From: Doris montereyensis
Lineage: Eukaryota > Mollusca > Gastropoda > Nudibranchia > Dorididae
Direction of reading: 5' to 3'
NCBI GenBank assembly: GCA_037039925.1
Contig: JAXRKP010000261.1
Span: 160,001 to 224,000, forward strand
Length of the DNA stretch: 64,000 bases
The first letter of the stretch is position 1. Every line of letters starts with the position of its first letter. Below the pieces are notes generated by a model, which was not told the origin of the DNA, did not search any database, and was given only the letters and a program-made list of their open reading frames with translations. Positions 35,269 to 48,314 of this stretch are shown one piece after another. The position numbers and the translations under genes were made by a program.

Positions 35269-35273
35269 TAAGA
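35158..35273. repeat. (TA)n microsatellite, interrupted
   Basis: Several TA runs separated by TCA, T-rich and AAAG interruptions. Confidence 0.94.
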
Positions 35274-35502
35274 TTTGGCTATCCGTGGCGAAGAGCTGAT
35301 ACGTCAAGAAAGATATGATGTAGGGCTTGTTTTGTTTTAGATCACATTGTTGTATTTTTAGATTTCATTTCTGACACATTGCAAAACATCATGATCATTT
35401 TTGTGTTTTCTTGACCATTGTAAATTAATTAAATTGGTGTGGCTGTCTATTGTCATTGTGATGATCTTTTGCTGAATATCACGGTCATAGTATCATATTA
35501 TC

Positions 35503-35764
<262 letters not shown>

Positions 35765-35839
35765 TGGTTTTGTGTAGTTTATATCAATTGTATAATTTAA
35801 GAAGTTTATTCGTGAAATGTTATATCTTATTACAATGGT

Positions 35840-35895
35840 GACAACAACAAAATTCCCATAAGGATAAATAAAGATTATCTTATCTTATCTCATGT
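35840..35895 (+). repeat. Possible LINE tail with (TCTTA)n
   Basis: ATAAATAAAGATTATCTTAT followed by CTTATC resembles the short-repeat 3' tails common on metazoan LINEs. No coding part is attached. Confidence 0.35.
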
Positions 35896-36049
35896 TTGTT
35901 TTCAGTCAAGTTTCATTCAATTGCATTTCAGCCTAGACGAAGAATATGCTCAGTGGAAACAGGAGCTGATGTAATGGGATGATCGGGAATCCAACACAAA
36001 GTTGTAAGTCTATCTCTGGTGTGGCCTCCATGTCCCAGGCTTACTTTTA

Positions 36050-36690
36050 CCTGTCCTTGGCTTGACCTCTTTGTCCCATAAAGGCTTGCCCTCTTTGTCC
36101 CACAGGCTTGCCCTCTTGTCCCACTCAGGCTTGCCCTCTTTGTCCCACATAGGCTTGTCCTCTTTGTCCCATAAGGCTTGGCCTCTTTGTCCCACGCAGG
36201 CCTGCCCTCTTTGTCACATGCAGGCTTGCCCTCTTTGTCCCATGCAGGATTGCCCTCTTTATCGCATACAAGCTTGCCCTCTTTGTCCTACACAGGCTTG
36301 CCCTCTTTGTCCCATGCAGGCTTGCCTTCTTTCTCCCATGCAGACTTGCCCTCTTTGTCCAACACAGGCTTGCCATCTTTGTCCCACACAGACTTGCCCC
36401 CTTGTCCCACATAGACTTGTCCTCTTAGTCCCAACAAGGCTTGCTCTCTTGTCCCGTGCAGGCTTGCCCTCTTTGTCCCATGCAGGCTTGCCCTCTTTGT
36501 CCCGTGTTGCCCATCGCATACAAGGCTGCCCTCTTTGTCCCATGCAGGCTTGCCCTCTTTGTCCCGTGCAGGCTTGCCTCTTGTCCCATGCAGGCTTGCG
36601 CCGTCCTGCAGGCTTGCGCTCTTTGTCCTGTGCAGGCTTGCGCTCTTTGTCCCCCCCAGGCGCCCCCTCCAGGTGGAAACCGAGGCGCCT
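36050..36690. repeat. 24-bp minisatellite upstream of LINE 2
   Basis: About 27 units of GGCTTGCCCTCTTTGTCCCA with TGCA or CACA. The 24-bp period keeps frame, giving an 8-residue CPLCPxQA-like repeat, but the frame changes several times inside the array and there is no start context, so it is not called a gene. Confidence 0.93.
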
Positions 36691-37069
36691 TTAAACCTCC
36701 TGGAAAGCCAGTTTGCCTAGGAGAAAGAAAATTCCGATTTCAAACCATGGGTAGACAGGGCTCTCAAGAGCTTGGGAAAGCTACCTGTCTAGGAGTGAAT
36801 CTCCAAAATAAATCCTGGTCCTCCAGGAAAGGGGTTAGGCATAGGGTTAACGCCCATATCTTGTAAAAAAATTCAATGTTACAGAATCCGACAATGGATT
36901 AAAATATAAGAATACAGGTGAAGGAAAGACTGACACAGGGTTCTGAATCAGCAGCTCAACAAAATCAGACTGACTGGCGATCCAGAACACTGTACCAACG
37001 ATGGGTGAGGGCCAAAGGCGAAATGAAGCCAGCAACCAGACTATGTCATGTCTTCTGAATCCAAAACAA

Positions 37070-37850
37070 TCAATTTTTGTGGGCGCATGGAATGTGCGCA
37101 TATTTTATCAGACAGAAAAACTGGCGCAAAAAAAATAAATGAAATGGACAAATATAAAATAGATATCCTGTCTATATTATTATGCGAATCACGACGGACT
37201 GACAATGGCAAAAGAGGTCTCGCTACTGGTCATATGATCCTCTACTCAGGAAGAGAAGACAATCAAAGCGGAGTTGCCCTGATACTATCAAAAACGGCAA
37301 AAAAGACTTTGTTGGAATGGGAACCATGGGTGAAAGATTATTGAAATGAAAGCTAGGTTTATTTCCAAATACGCAAAGATGACCATAATCGTGTGTTACA
37401 CCCCAACAAGAAGACAAACGCGAGGAGGAGAAAGAACAGTTTTATGAAAGACTTAACAGCACAGTACAAAAGATCCCAAGACATGATCTACTTATTGTTC
37501 TTCGTGATATAAACATCAATGTTGGAAAAGTTAATAGTCAAAGAGAACACATCATGGGACGTGAAGGTCTGGCTGCAGACATGAATGACAATGGAGAACG
37601 TTTGGCGGAATGTTGCGCAGAGAACAATTTAATCATTGGAAGAACCATCTTTAAGCATAGAGACATTCACAAATATACATGGACCTCTAGATGGAAAAAC
37701 CAAAAAACAAATTGACCACATCACTATCAATAAGAAATGGAAGACATCACAGTTAGATGTGAGAACAAGAAGGAATGGGAGCCAATGTTGCAAGTGACCA
37801 TGATATCCTGACTGCTAGAGTGCTTATAAAATTATGGAAGACAAAGAAAA
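37070..37850 (+). pseudogene. LINE 2 apurinic-type endonuclease
   Basis: A degraded WNVR block (37080) is followed by EMDKYKIDIL, CESRRTDNGKR (the ESR/ETK position with catalytic Glu), TGHMILYSGRED, GVALILSKTAKKTLLEWEPW, a DINI-VGK-type block near 37507, NGERLAE-type near 37595 and KKQIDHITINKKW near 37705. The order matches the endonuclease of BovB/RTE-type elements. At least five frame changes are present. Confidence 0.78.
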
Positions 37851-37869
37851 AGTGACATCAGGAAAGGGA

Positions 37870-39990
37870 AAATTGACGTTGGAAAGCTGCAAAACAAAAT
37901 AATTGCTAAAAAATTCAAAATAGAGTTGTCAAATCGATTCCAGGCTCTGTTGGATGAGGAAGAGCTGTCTTTGACAAAATTCAACCAGGAACTGCTAGAC
38001 CTGAGCCAGGAATTACTGGGACCTAGCAAAAGAAAGAAAGAAAGGTGGATATCAGATCAATCGTGGAAAGTGATCGAAGAAAAAAAAAAAAAAAGGTCAA
38101 CTACTAATCACCAGATCAGAAAGAATTAAAGAATAAATCCATAATGAATATACGATGCTAGACAAAAAGTAAAAAAGTCAGTCAAAGCGGACAAGAAAGC
38201 TTACTTACTATGACATGTTAGCAGAAAGAGCAGAAAAAGCAGGCCAAAGACAAGATATGAAGACGCTATACCAGACAGCTAAAGAACTTTCCAAACGGTA
38301 CAGGAATAATGACACATCCATCAATGACACACAAGGAAATTTACTCTCGAGCGAAGCAGAGCAAATGAACAGACGGAAAGCGCACTGCGAGTGTGTCTTA
38401 AACAGAGAAACGCCGAGGCTTCGCACAGTCATTAAACCTGCAGAAAATGACTTGGACATCAACACGCTACCCCCAACTTTAGATGAAATTTTTAAAAAGG
38501 CAATAGAGAGTCTCAAAACAAGGAAAGCAGCAGGTAAAGATCAGGTGACAGCGGAAATGATTAAGATAGAAAAAGAAATGACCCCTAAAATATTACAAAA
38601 CATATTTTCAGAAATTTGGGAAAAAGAAGAGCTACCAAATGAGTGGAGTGTTGAACTCATCGTCTAACTACCAAAAAAAAAGGAGATCTTTCTAAATGTG
38701 ATAATTGGAGAGGGATCATGCTACTCTCTATCACCAGCAAGATTTTCAGCAAAATATTACCCTACCGTATAAATCCTACAGTCGAACCAAAACTTAGAAA
38801 GCAGCAAGCAGGATTTAGGAAAGGCCATTCTTGCTCAAATCATATATTCACTCTTAGACAAATTTTTGAACAATGCCAAGAATGGAATGCTCCCTGTATT
38901 CAAATGTTATAGACTTTGAAAAGGCTTTTGATAATGTACACAGACCTGCATTATGGAACATCCGACGACACTATGGCATTCCCTCCAAGGTAGTTAGAAT
39001 AAACAAACTGCTTTACAGACATTTCCATGCTAAAAGCAAACTGTGGAAATATATTGACGGAGAGCGTGAACATCAATACAGGTGTGAAACAGGGCTGCAT
39101 TCTATCATCTTTTCTATTATGCCTTTGCTATTGATTGGATTATGAAGGAATCTGTTGAAAAAAAAAGAAACAGGACTAAGGTGGACAGTCACTGAAATAT
39201 TAGAGGACCTTGATTTTGCTGATGATATTGTACTCCTGTCACAGAACATCACAGATATACAAACCAAAACACAACGAGTTGATAACAATGCACAAAAACA
39301 GGGGCTACACATAAATATTGGAAAAACAAAAATGATGAGGATGAATAACAAATCAAAACAACTGACGAAACTTGGAAACAAGGAGATTGAGGATATACAT
39401 GTACAAGCTTTCACTTTCACATATCTCGAAAGTAAAATTACTCAAAATGGAAATTCTGAAGATGAGATCAAAGAAAGGTTAACGAAAGCAAGAAAAGTAT
39501 TTGGATCACTGAAAAATATTTGGAATTCAACAAAAATCTCAATTAAAACAAAACTCAGATTCTACAAATCTAATATTCTAGCTGTCCTTCTTTATGGTGC
39601 TGGATCTTGGAAAACAACTAATAACATCTGCAGAAAGCTGGAGATCTTAAAAACAAATGTCTCAGAAAGATCCTCAAAATATTTTGGCCAAATACGATAT
39701 CAAACAACGACCTTCAAGAAAGAACATCACTGGAGTCAATATCCCAGATTGTGAGGAGGAGAAGATGGAAGTGGACTGGTCTCATCCTTAGCATGAATGG
39801 TGATGTCATCCCTAAAATAGCCCCAGATGGACCCCCTCAGGGAACAAGAAAGAGAGGTCACCCGCTAGAATCATGGAGGAGAAGCATCGAAAAAAGATGA
39901 AGACCCAGGGATGGACATGGCGGCAGATGACAAAATTGGCATCTCGTGTTCACAGGCGATCCACTGTGTCGGCCTTATGTGCTGCCCAAG
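37870..39990 (+). pseudogene. LINE 2 reverse transcriptase and C-terminal region
   Basis: The linker has ELSKRYRNNDTSINDTQGNL. RT blocks are SLKTRKAAGKDQVTAEMIK, CDNWRGIMLLSITSKIF, KQQAGFRKGHSCSNHIFTLR, IDFEKAFDNVHRPALW, LDFADDIVLLS (FADD at 39215-39226) and the thumb FTYLESKITQNG with KARKVFGSLKNIWNS. The C-terminus has a WPN-ISN-type block, RRRRWKWTGLIL and RKRGHPLESWRRSIEK. Frame changes lie near 38668, 38910, 39110 and 39660. Target-primed reverse transcription is the inferred role. Confidence 0.83.
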
Positions 39991-40019
39991 CACCACGAGG
40001 ATACGTAAGTAAGTAATAA

Positions 40020-42720
40020 TAGAAATTATAGTTGTAAAAGTTGGGAGTCGTAATAGTTTTTGAGGTAGTGGTATAGTTAGCTATGCTAGTTTTAAAAGTA
40101 CAATGGGATTTGTAGGTTGCGAAATGGCGGAGGCCGACCATACAATTCTTATTATTTCCGAGAGGTTTTGAAATAGCAAATTTGTACCTAATTTTGCAAC
40201 TCATGTCAGTGAAGAAGACAGACAGTTTCTTTGTTACTTTCTTGATAGTAATGCTGATTAAACTTAAATGCTAATAAATACATCGCAGCCCGATTTGGTT
40301 TTTGCGTTCTTTTGTTGTTTTTTCTTTCTTAAAATTTAAAATCCTGATCGCACAGGTAGCATACACCAAGACACCCCTCCTTCCATACCCCCTCACTTTT
40401 CATTCCTTTCAATGTACCGTCATCGCTTAGTGGACTACAGTCTGATCCGGACCACTTTAAATCGTTGACCCTTGACACATGGAGACGGAATGGAAGCGAG
40501 AGCGACGTCATTAGTCTAGACAAGCTCCCCTCCCCTCCTCCCCTATATGTGCTACATATTCACGCAAGTCCACCGACAGGCTGTACTGTGTGAAGACAAG
40601 ATGAGGTCAGACTAGATTCTTGTCATCGTCATCGCACGTGTGGGCTGTTCATTTCTTACCAAATTTTATGTGTTGATATGATTTGCCTCTTTTGGGTGTT
40701 ATTTATTTTACAGTAACAAGTAAGATTAGACTTACATGAGAAGAAGATTTCGCTAAATCAGAGCTGGCTATTTGTGAGGGGTTAGCCGTTGACGAGGTAT
40801 TTTTTTTTTCGCGACTTAGGGAATGAAATAATTAGGTATTTGGATTGATCGCGATATTCTCAAGTTCTCGTCATTTCCGAGCTTGCTACTTTCGAGTTCC
40901 ACTATAGCAATAAAAGCAGTTAAATCGTTGTTTGTCTATAGGAGTAGTTCAATACACGTGGAGAAATCGGATATTTATAGACGCCTTTGTTGGGGGGATA
41001 GCGACTGTCTACCTTTCTTGATTAAACGAACATTTTGTAATCTTTTTGATGAAATCATCAAAGAAAATTTGCATCTCAGTATAGACTCATCTTGAACTTT
41101 TTTGGCCTAATCTAATCATCAAATGAAATGGATATCGCGAACTGTGTAAGTCTAGACTTTAGATTTTCTCTTTTTATCTTTAGCCCCTATGCTTCGTCTA
41201 GTTAATAGATCAAGAACCAATAAAATCCATCTAATAGCCATATGAACAATCCGTGTATCCTGTGTAGTCTAGTCTTTGGCACTTGCAAAAGTGTATCTCT
41301 ATTGTAAGTTTTTCACCCTTGCAAACCGTGTATCCTATTTCTTTTTTAACAAACCGTGTATCCCTTTTGGTCTAGTTTTTGGCCTTGCAAACCGTGTATC
41401 CCTCGTCTAGTTAGGATTCCACATGCAAACCGTGCACAAGAACCAATTAAAATCATATTCTCCAAAACATCCAAAACTGGACTAACACGGTTTGCGACTT
41501 TCACCGTCGATAATATTCTAGAGCCAGACAGATCTAGATTTGGTTTTCTTAGATCTACATCTTATTTCTAGATCTAGCTCTGGGATTTAAGGTGGGTTTT
41601 AGATGACATGCGTCTTGCCTCACTGTTTTTCTCTTTACCATCGTATTAGATGGAAAACGTAAACTAAGTTTTTGACTTTGAACTCAAAATCTTGTTCCAG
41701 ATGAATTCCTGCATGAAGGATTTGCATTTGTTTCGTGAAACAGTGCATGGGATACAATGTGCCAACCAGCTGATGAAAACTGATTTGTGTGAGTATGAAA
41801 GGCATGCATGCATGATGGCTTTCTTGTCACGTTTTTTTCCCTTTTGTTCCTTCTGCAGAATCGAATGACAACATAAGAAGTTCAGCAAAAACCCTGAAAT
41901 AAACGTGTCTGATATTAGATGAGGTGGGTTTTGATGTCCAAACGGGACAAAGTGCTTAACATTAACAATCTAATGATTTCTTTTCGGTTGCGGAGATCAC
42001 TGGTTCAACGTACAATAAATAATTAATTATTAATTTTTAAATTTTTCTGGCATCCATGCACCCTTGTCACCATATCATTTCATGTATACGTCAGAATGAC
42101 ATATCCCCCTTTGCTAAATTGTCTCCCATCCAAAGGTGAATTCAAAATACCGGTAGGGAAGAGTCTACCAATCCTGTGATTGTAATGGTAATTCTCCTCA
42201 CCTGAAACCCTGAATTCCACTCTCCCTGAAAACCTGAAATTTCTTCCCAACTGAAAACCCTCCCCTGAAACTGAAAGCCTGAAATTTTTTCCTGGCTCAG
42301 AAACGTTTAGGGTTTTATTTTTAGAAGGTTAACTGACCAGTGACATCTTACTTTTCTTCCAAAATTGTTTGCTCTGTCGTTGTTCACTAGACTTCAAACT
42401 TTAGTGACGCCGAGTTCAGAGACGGTCATGCCTTTTTTTCTTGGGAAAACAGCAGACTGCTGGATTTGAAAATGCCATATAGAGAATCTCACTCTTAAAC
42501 AGTGCATGAATAAGATCAATCCTAACCACCACCAAAAACCAATTGTTGTCGACAACAACTTCATGGAAGTTGAGATTGTGGTATGAATAAGGTTTCCTTT
42601 CAATGGTAAACATAAGAGTCATCAAACCTGGAAAATGATTTTCATTTCAATGAAATAAGAAAACTTCTGTGATCTGGACAGCGCTGAACTGAATGTGGTT
42701 CTCACTTTTTTTCTAAAAAT
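40020..42720. other. Non-coding stretch, no recognised gene
   Basis: No coding similarity seen. It holds only the short local repeat at 41240-41500 and TCTAGA/AGATCT words near 41520-41580. Confidence 0.55.
41240..41500. repeat. Local degenerate repeat of GCAAACCGTGTATCC
   Basis: Copies lie near 41249, 41322, 41350, 41387 and 41425, with related CTAGT and AGAACCAATAAAAT words. One inverted copy (ACACGGTTTGCGA) lies near 41485. Spacing is irregular. Confidence 0.7.
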
Positions 42721-43370
42721 AAACATGGATGAATGCGTTGATTACTCCCTCCAAAGGGACACAACTAACTACATGTTTGTTGTTATATGTTGGAAAGTTG
42801 AGAGATTTCTTAACTTGCTGTGTCATCAAAAGTTGGCAGTTGGCAGGACTAAATACTGAGTGATTTTTAGGTAGGTCCTGACCAGTGCTGTCCTTTGTCT
42901 TTCATAATCATCACCTTTAGCTGATTTCTCTTGATTCACCCTGAAATCACAGCATATGGTGGACTGGGTAAAATCGCAAGCAGTCCAGGAGGCGGTTTAA
43001 CCACACACATATTTTATCGTAAATCTTCCTTTTGACTACAGAAACCAGGGTCTGTCGGGTTCTAGGGGCCACGATGGCCTTTTTCACGAAAGTAAAGATA
43101 ACTCTTCATAAATGAATGTGAATACCACTGCTTGGATGAATGCATTAGCTGTTGTTATATGTGTAGATTTCAATTTACGTTATAATAAATTGGCAGTTGG
43201 CACTAAATTACCTGCTGTCCTTTGTCTTTCATAATCATCACTTTGCTGATTTCTCTTGATTCACCCTGAAATCACAACTTAGGTGACTGAAGAAATGACT
43301 TTGCAATCATTAGGCCGATGGTACATATTTTATCGTAAATCTTCCTTTTGACTACAGAAACCACTTTGTT
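42721..43370. repeat. Duplicated segment carrying a LINE-tail motif
   Basis: GGATGAATGC, GTTGTTATATGT, TTGGCAGTTGGCA, TCCTTTGTCTTTCATAATCA, TTCTCTTGATTCACCCTGAA and ATTTTATCGTAAATCTTCCT occur in the same order at 42721-43045 and 43125-43370. The TGATTCACCCTGAAATCAC part resembles the LINE tail at 62071-62125. The second copy runs into the 52-bp minisatellite. Confidence 0.8.
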
Positions 43371-43379
43371 TTCGTTAGC

Positions 43380-44660
43380 TGTTCTAGATTTCAACATGCC
43401 TTTAAATGACTTTGTCTTCATTAGCTGATGTGTAGATTTCAACTTAGGTTATAATAAATGACTTTGCCTTTCATTAGCTGATGTGTAGATTTCAACTTAG
43501 GTGACATGAAATGACTTTGTTTTCATTATCCGATGTGTAGATTTCAACTTAGGTGACATGAAAAATGACTTTGCCTTCATTAGCTGATGTGTAGATTTCA
43601 ATTTATCAAAGAAATGACTTTGCCTTCATTAGCCGATGTGTAGATTTCAACTTAGTTGAATGAAATGACTTTGTTTTCGTTAGCTGATGTGTAGATTTCA
43701 ACTTACGTTGAATCAAAATGCCTTTGTTTTCATTAGCTGATGTGTAAATTTCAACTTAGGTCAATAAATGACTTTGTTTCAGCTGATGTGTAGATTTCAA
43801 CTTACGTGAATCAAAATGGCTTTGTTTTCATATGCTGATGTGTAGATTTCAATTTACGTTATAATAAATGACTTTGTTTTCATATGCTGATGTGTAGATT
43901 TCAACTTACGTGAATCAAATGACTTTGTTTTCAATGCTGATGAGATTTCAACTTACGTGAATCAAAATGGTTTGTTTTCATAACTGATGATGTAGATTTC
44001 AACTTACGTGAATCAAATGGCTTTGTTTTCATATGCTGATGTGTAGATTTCAACTTACGTGAATCAAATGACTTAGTTTTCAATATGCTGATGTGTAGAT
44101 TTCAACTTACGTGAATCAAAATGGCTTTGTTTTCATATGCTGATGTGTAGATTTCAACTTACGTGAATCAAATGACTTTGTTTTCATATGCTGATGTGTA
44201 GATTTCAACAACGTGAATCAAATGGCTTTGTTTTCATATGCTGATGTGTAGATTTCAACTTACGTTAATCAAAATGACTTTGTTTCATGCCAATGTGTAG
44301 ATGTCAACTTACGTGAATCAAAATGACTTTGTTTTCATATGCTGATGTGTAGATTTCAACTTACGTGAATCAAAATGACTTTGTTTTCATATGCTGATGT
44401 GTAGATTTCAACTTACGTGAATCAAAATGACTTTGTTTTCATATGCTGATAGTGTAGATTTCAACTTACGTGAATCCAAATGACTTTGTGTTATAATCTG
44501 AAGTGAAGGTTTCAACTTGCGTGAAACAAAATCGTTAGTTTGTTTTCATTAACTGATGTGTATATTTAAATTTACATGAAATGAAATGACTTTGTTTTCA
44601 AATGCTGATGTGTAGATTTCAACTTACATGACACGGTATGACTGTTTTCAATAGCTGTTG
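43380..44660. repeat. 52-bp minisatellite
   Basis: About 25 units of GCTGATGTGTAGATTTCAAC, TTACGTGAATCAAAATGACT and TTGTTTTCATAT. The left end (43380-43700) is more diverged (GGTTATAATAAATG), and single precursor words occur in the upstream duplicated segment (43160-43190), which shows the origin of the array. Confidence 0.94.
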
Positions 44661-45256
44661 TGTAGAACAGAAGTAGAAGTAGAAAAATTTCAACATTCAT
44701 GAGATGAAATGAGATTAGTTTCAGTTTCACTAGCTAATGTATATATATTTCCACTTACGTTCATATTTTATCATGATCTCTAACTAGAATCCATTGTTTA
44801 CCCTATAACAACGTGTAGCCGAGTAAGTCGGCCAATTGCTGTACGCATTTCTGCGGCAGCCGATTAGATTGGCCAATTAATCTTCCAATGCCAATGTCAA
44901 GTTTTTCATTGTTAATTTCCTTTGCTGCTGCTAGTACTAGCTGTTTTTATAGTTTTTCATCTCCTGTGATTGAAGAATAGCTATAACTCTCCTGCTTCCG
45001 GAAATAGCAATTGTCTTCCTGTCTTCATGATGTGGTGGGAGATATGAAAATGAAGGGGGGTTCTTTCACCTGGGATGTCACGTGGTGGGACAAGCCAATC
45101 GTCGTCAGGTCGTTGTTGTTGTTGTTGTTGATGGAATAATTGGGATGAAGATGGTGAGGAGCTGATTGTTGCTTAGCCCTCAACACTCAACACCGCCCCG
45201 TGTAGGAAGGGCACGTTTAGGAACAATGAGGGAGGGTCTGGGGAGGTGAGGAGGAA

Positions 45257-45510
<254 letters not shown>

Positions 45511-45706
45511 AGACAGACACAGACAGACAGACAAATAGCAGGTAGGCAGGCAGAGATAGAGAAAGAAAGACAGACAGGAGAGTAACATAGACATACGAAG
45601 GAAAAGAAAGAGATAAAGGGGGGGGGATAAGGAGAGACAGAGGTAAAAAATAATCTCGATAAAAGATAGGGATAGAGGTCTCGATAGAAGAGCATAGATG
45701 AATGAG

Positions 45707-45988
<282 letters not shown>

Positions 45989-46235
45989 AGAGCTTTGTTT
46001 ATCCTTCCTTCTCCAGTTGAAGCCTTTGAATAATTTGATGTCAAGTGCAACATTTCAAATATTGCTGCCATTGTTTATCCACCGATTACAGTCCCCTGTC
46101 AAAACACCGTCTGGTTAACATGTCTTCCTGGTCTCATTGTCAGTGCGACTCAGAAGAGACTCGGAGCACAACACAAGAACACCTACTGTACCGGTATCAC
46201 CTTTTCTGTTTTCACTAGGAAAAGGGTCGGGATGT

Positions 46236-46445
46236 GGAGTGTTCTTCCTCTTCTTCTTCTTGTCCTCCTCCTCTTCTATCTCCTTCTCCTTCTTGTCCCC
46301 CTCCTCCTCCTTCTTCTTCGTCCTCTTCTTCTTCTTCTTCTTCTTCTTCTTCTTCTTCTTCTTCTTCTTCTTCTTCTTCTTCTTCTTCTTCTTCTTCTTC
46401 TTCTTCTTCTTCTTCTTCTTCTTCTTCTTCTTTCTTCTTCTTCTC
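46236..46445. repeat. (TTC)n microsatellite
   Basis: Imperfect TCC/TTC lead, then pure TTC from about 46326 to 46431. Confidence 0.96.
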
Positions 46446-46735
46446 CCTTTTCTCTGCCTTTTCTTCTTCATGTTCCTTCCTCTTTTGTTTGCTTCTTTTT
46501 TCTTTCTATTTCATATTAACGAGTCCGAACGGGATTGTTGAACATAAAAAAATGGCTGACTCTCAACTAACGAAAGCTGATCAAGGCGTGCAAATCAATT
46601 CATCAAGGCATACACACATATCGACACCGTGAAATCAGACAAAATCGAAATCACAATTCACAATGCTTAAGGGTCACAGTCATAATCATCTTTTTTCTTA
46701 CTCCTTTGCCACCTTCCCTTCCAAAACCAACCCGT

Positions 46736-46783
46736 CCTCCTCCTCCTCCTCCTCCTCCTCCTCCTCCTCCTCCTCCTCCTCCA
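46736..46783. repeat. (TCC)n microsatellite
   Basis: About 15 TCC units. Confidence 0.95.
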
Positions 46784-46965
46784 ACCCCTAAGGAAGTGGA
46801 ACAAAGCCGCGCACATAACGTCATAAATAAAATAGCAAACTTGTGCCGTGCTAAAATCACACAACAGTGTACTCGATACCAGTTCATTTAGTTGAATGTC
46901 AACATAATTCTTAAACTTTTGAAACTTCAACTACATTGTATTAAATTGTTACTGTTGACGACTGA

Positions 46966-47212
46966 TGTTATTGGTATTGTTGTATCTGTGCATCATGCAC
47001 AGTGGTACATAACTCTTATGTATTGTCACAGTCAGAGTTAATTGTCCTTGTTGATGTCGTTGGCCTCTCTCTCTCTCCTCGCCATTGTGCGCACACGTAT
47101 ATCTAGATGACACAATAAATGTTGTTGTAACCTTTGTCTTTACTTCAAGTCATTCCTTGTTATTCAGTATGTATGTACAAGCCATCCGTTGTGTGGTCAG
47201 CGCTCATTAACA
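46966..47212 (+). repeat. Candidate 5' LTR of a gag-bearing retroelement
   Basis: The stretch begins TGTTA and ends TAACA, a five-base inverted end pair with TG...CA. It contains ACACAATAAATGTTGTTG (polyA-type signal) and is followed at once by a primer-site-like sequence. No second copy was seen in the window, so the limits are inferred. Confidence 0.5.
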
Positions 47213-47224
47213 TGGTAGCAGCGG
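47213..47224 (+). promoter_or_regulatory. Candidate primer-binding site, initiator tRNA-Met type
   Basis: TGGTAGCAGCGG differs by one base from the complement of the animal initiator tRNA-Met 3' end (TGGTAGCAGAGG). It lies immediately after the candidate LTR. Confidence 0.5.
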
Positions 47225-47522
47225 TGAAAACAAGGAATTTCTGACTGAACTAACAAGTAAGCAGCGACCCGTTGGATCGTTTGACCGGAATGTACTGATC
47301 TAGATTTGAATTTCGGTAGACTTCGGCCGTCATCGTGGAAAAGGACTTCTACCCGAAATTCAGACCAAATTTATGTGATCTCATTTTTATCACTAATCCG
47401 TGCAGAGTTGCATCCCTGGAGAATTGCCGTTTTTCCTTTATTCCTCATTGACATTTAACAGATCTACCACCGATGTGGCTACATCAATTCTCATACCACG
47501 ACCATTACTCCTTAGCGGAAAC

Positions 47523-48314
47523 ATGTCTGCTAACTGGAAAGTTTTCAGAAGAGACGTCAACAATTATGAAATTGCCAGCAAACTTGTCAAGGAGGATGAA
47601 AATGTCCGCATTGCAACCTTCCTTCATACATTGGCTCTGAAGCAATGGATGTACAATGTATATGACGGGTTCACATTTCATGATGGGGATGATGGAAAAA
47701 AATCTTAAAGGTCTTTGAAGCATTTGAAAGATATTGAACTGGAGAAACAAATGAGTCTTATGAACGTTTCGTGTTAAATAGCAGAAACCAAAAGGACGGG
47801 AGGGGGGGGGAGGGGGGAGTTTAGACAAATACGTAGCTGAACTACATAAACTTGCAAAAAGCCGCAACTACGAAAGCTTAAAGGAAAGTCTCATAAGAGA
47901 CAGAATCAAAATAGGTGTAAGGTGTGACATCACCAGACGAAAATTATTTCAAGGGGCAAAACTGACATTTTGCAAGGCAATTAACATTGCCCCTTCATTC
48001 AGACCTCAAGAAGACAAATGTCAACGATGCAGAACGAAGCACCATCCCAAGAACAAGGCGTCAGTAGAATCTCGAGCAACAGACAAAAGCCGCCCGCAAG
48101 CTGCAAGTTTGAGAGAAGGATCATGCAAACCACAAAACACACCTCAATCTAATTGAATGCCACTTTTGCGGCACTAAACATGCAGCCAAAAAGGAGTTAT
48201 GCCCTGCATGGGGAAAGACATGCAGTTTTTGCCATGGAAGAAACCACTTCAAGATGAAATGTAGAAAGATGCTAAACGCCATGTGCTCAGAAGCTCCAGA
48301 CAGACTTCTGTGAA
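47523..48314 (+). pseudogene. Ty3/gypsy-type gag with two zinc knuckles
   Basis: From ATG 47523 the protein begins MSANWKVFRRDVNNYEIASK and continues with VRIATFLHTL and YDGFTFHDGDDGK. Across frame changes come SYERFVLNSRNQKDG, LAKSRNYESLKESLIRDRIK and GVRCDITRRKLFQGAKLTF. Near 48158-48262 lie two knuckles, CHFCGTKHAAKKELC and CSFCHGRNHFKMKC. The layout resembles Mag-clade Ty3/gypsy gag. The coding sequence passes straight into the 36-bp minisatellite, and no pol is present. Confidence 0.75.

Larger units (their letters stand above)
36700..40020 (+). mobile_element. APE-type LINE (LINE 2), RTE-like
   Basis: A non-coding 5' region (36700-37060) is followed by endonuclease (about 37070-37850), a linker, RT (about 38200-39300) and a C-terminal region to about 39990, ending in GTAAGTAAGTAATAATAG. 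The protein blocks differ clearly from LINE 1 (for example LDFADDIVLLS and ILAVLLYGAGSW), so it is a second family. It is close to full length but broken by many frame changes. Confidence 0.83.

Noticed and set aside
36062..36694. 210-codon Cys-Pro-rich frame (CPLCP repeats)
   Set aside because: Considered as a Cys-repeat protein because of the 24-bp period, but the frame shifts inside the array and the opposite strand is equally open.
42394..42625. Two overlapping minus-strand frames of 69 codons
   Set aside because: No recognised motif and mutually out of phase; likely chance.
46667..46930. Poly-Arg, poly-Gly and poly-Pro frames
   Set aside because: Translation of (TCC)n.
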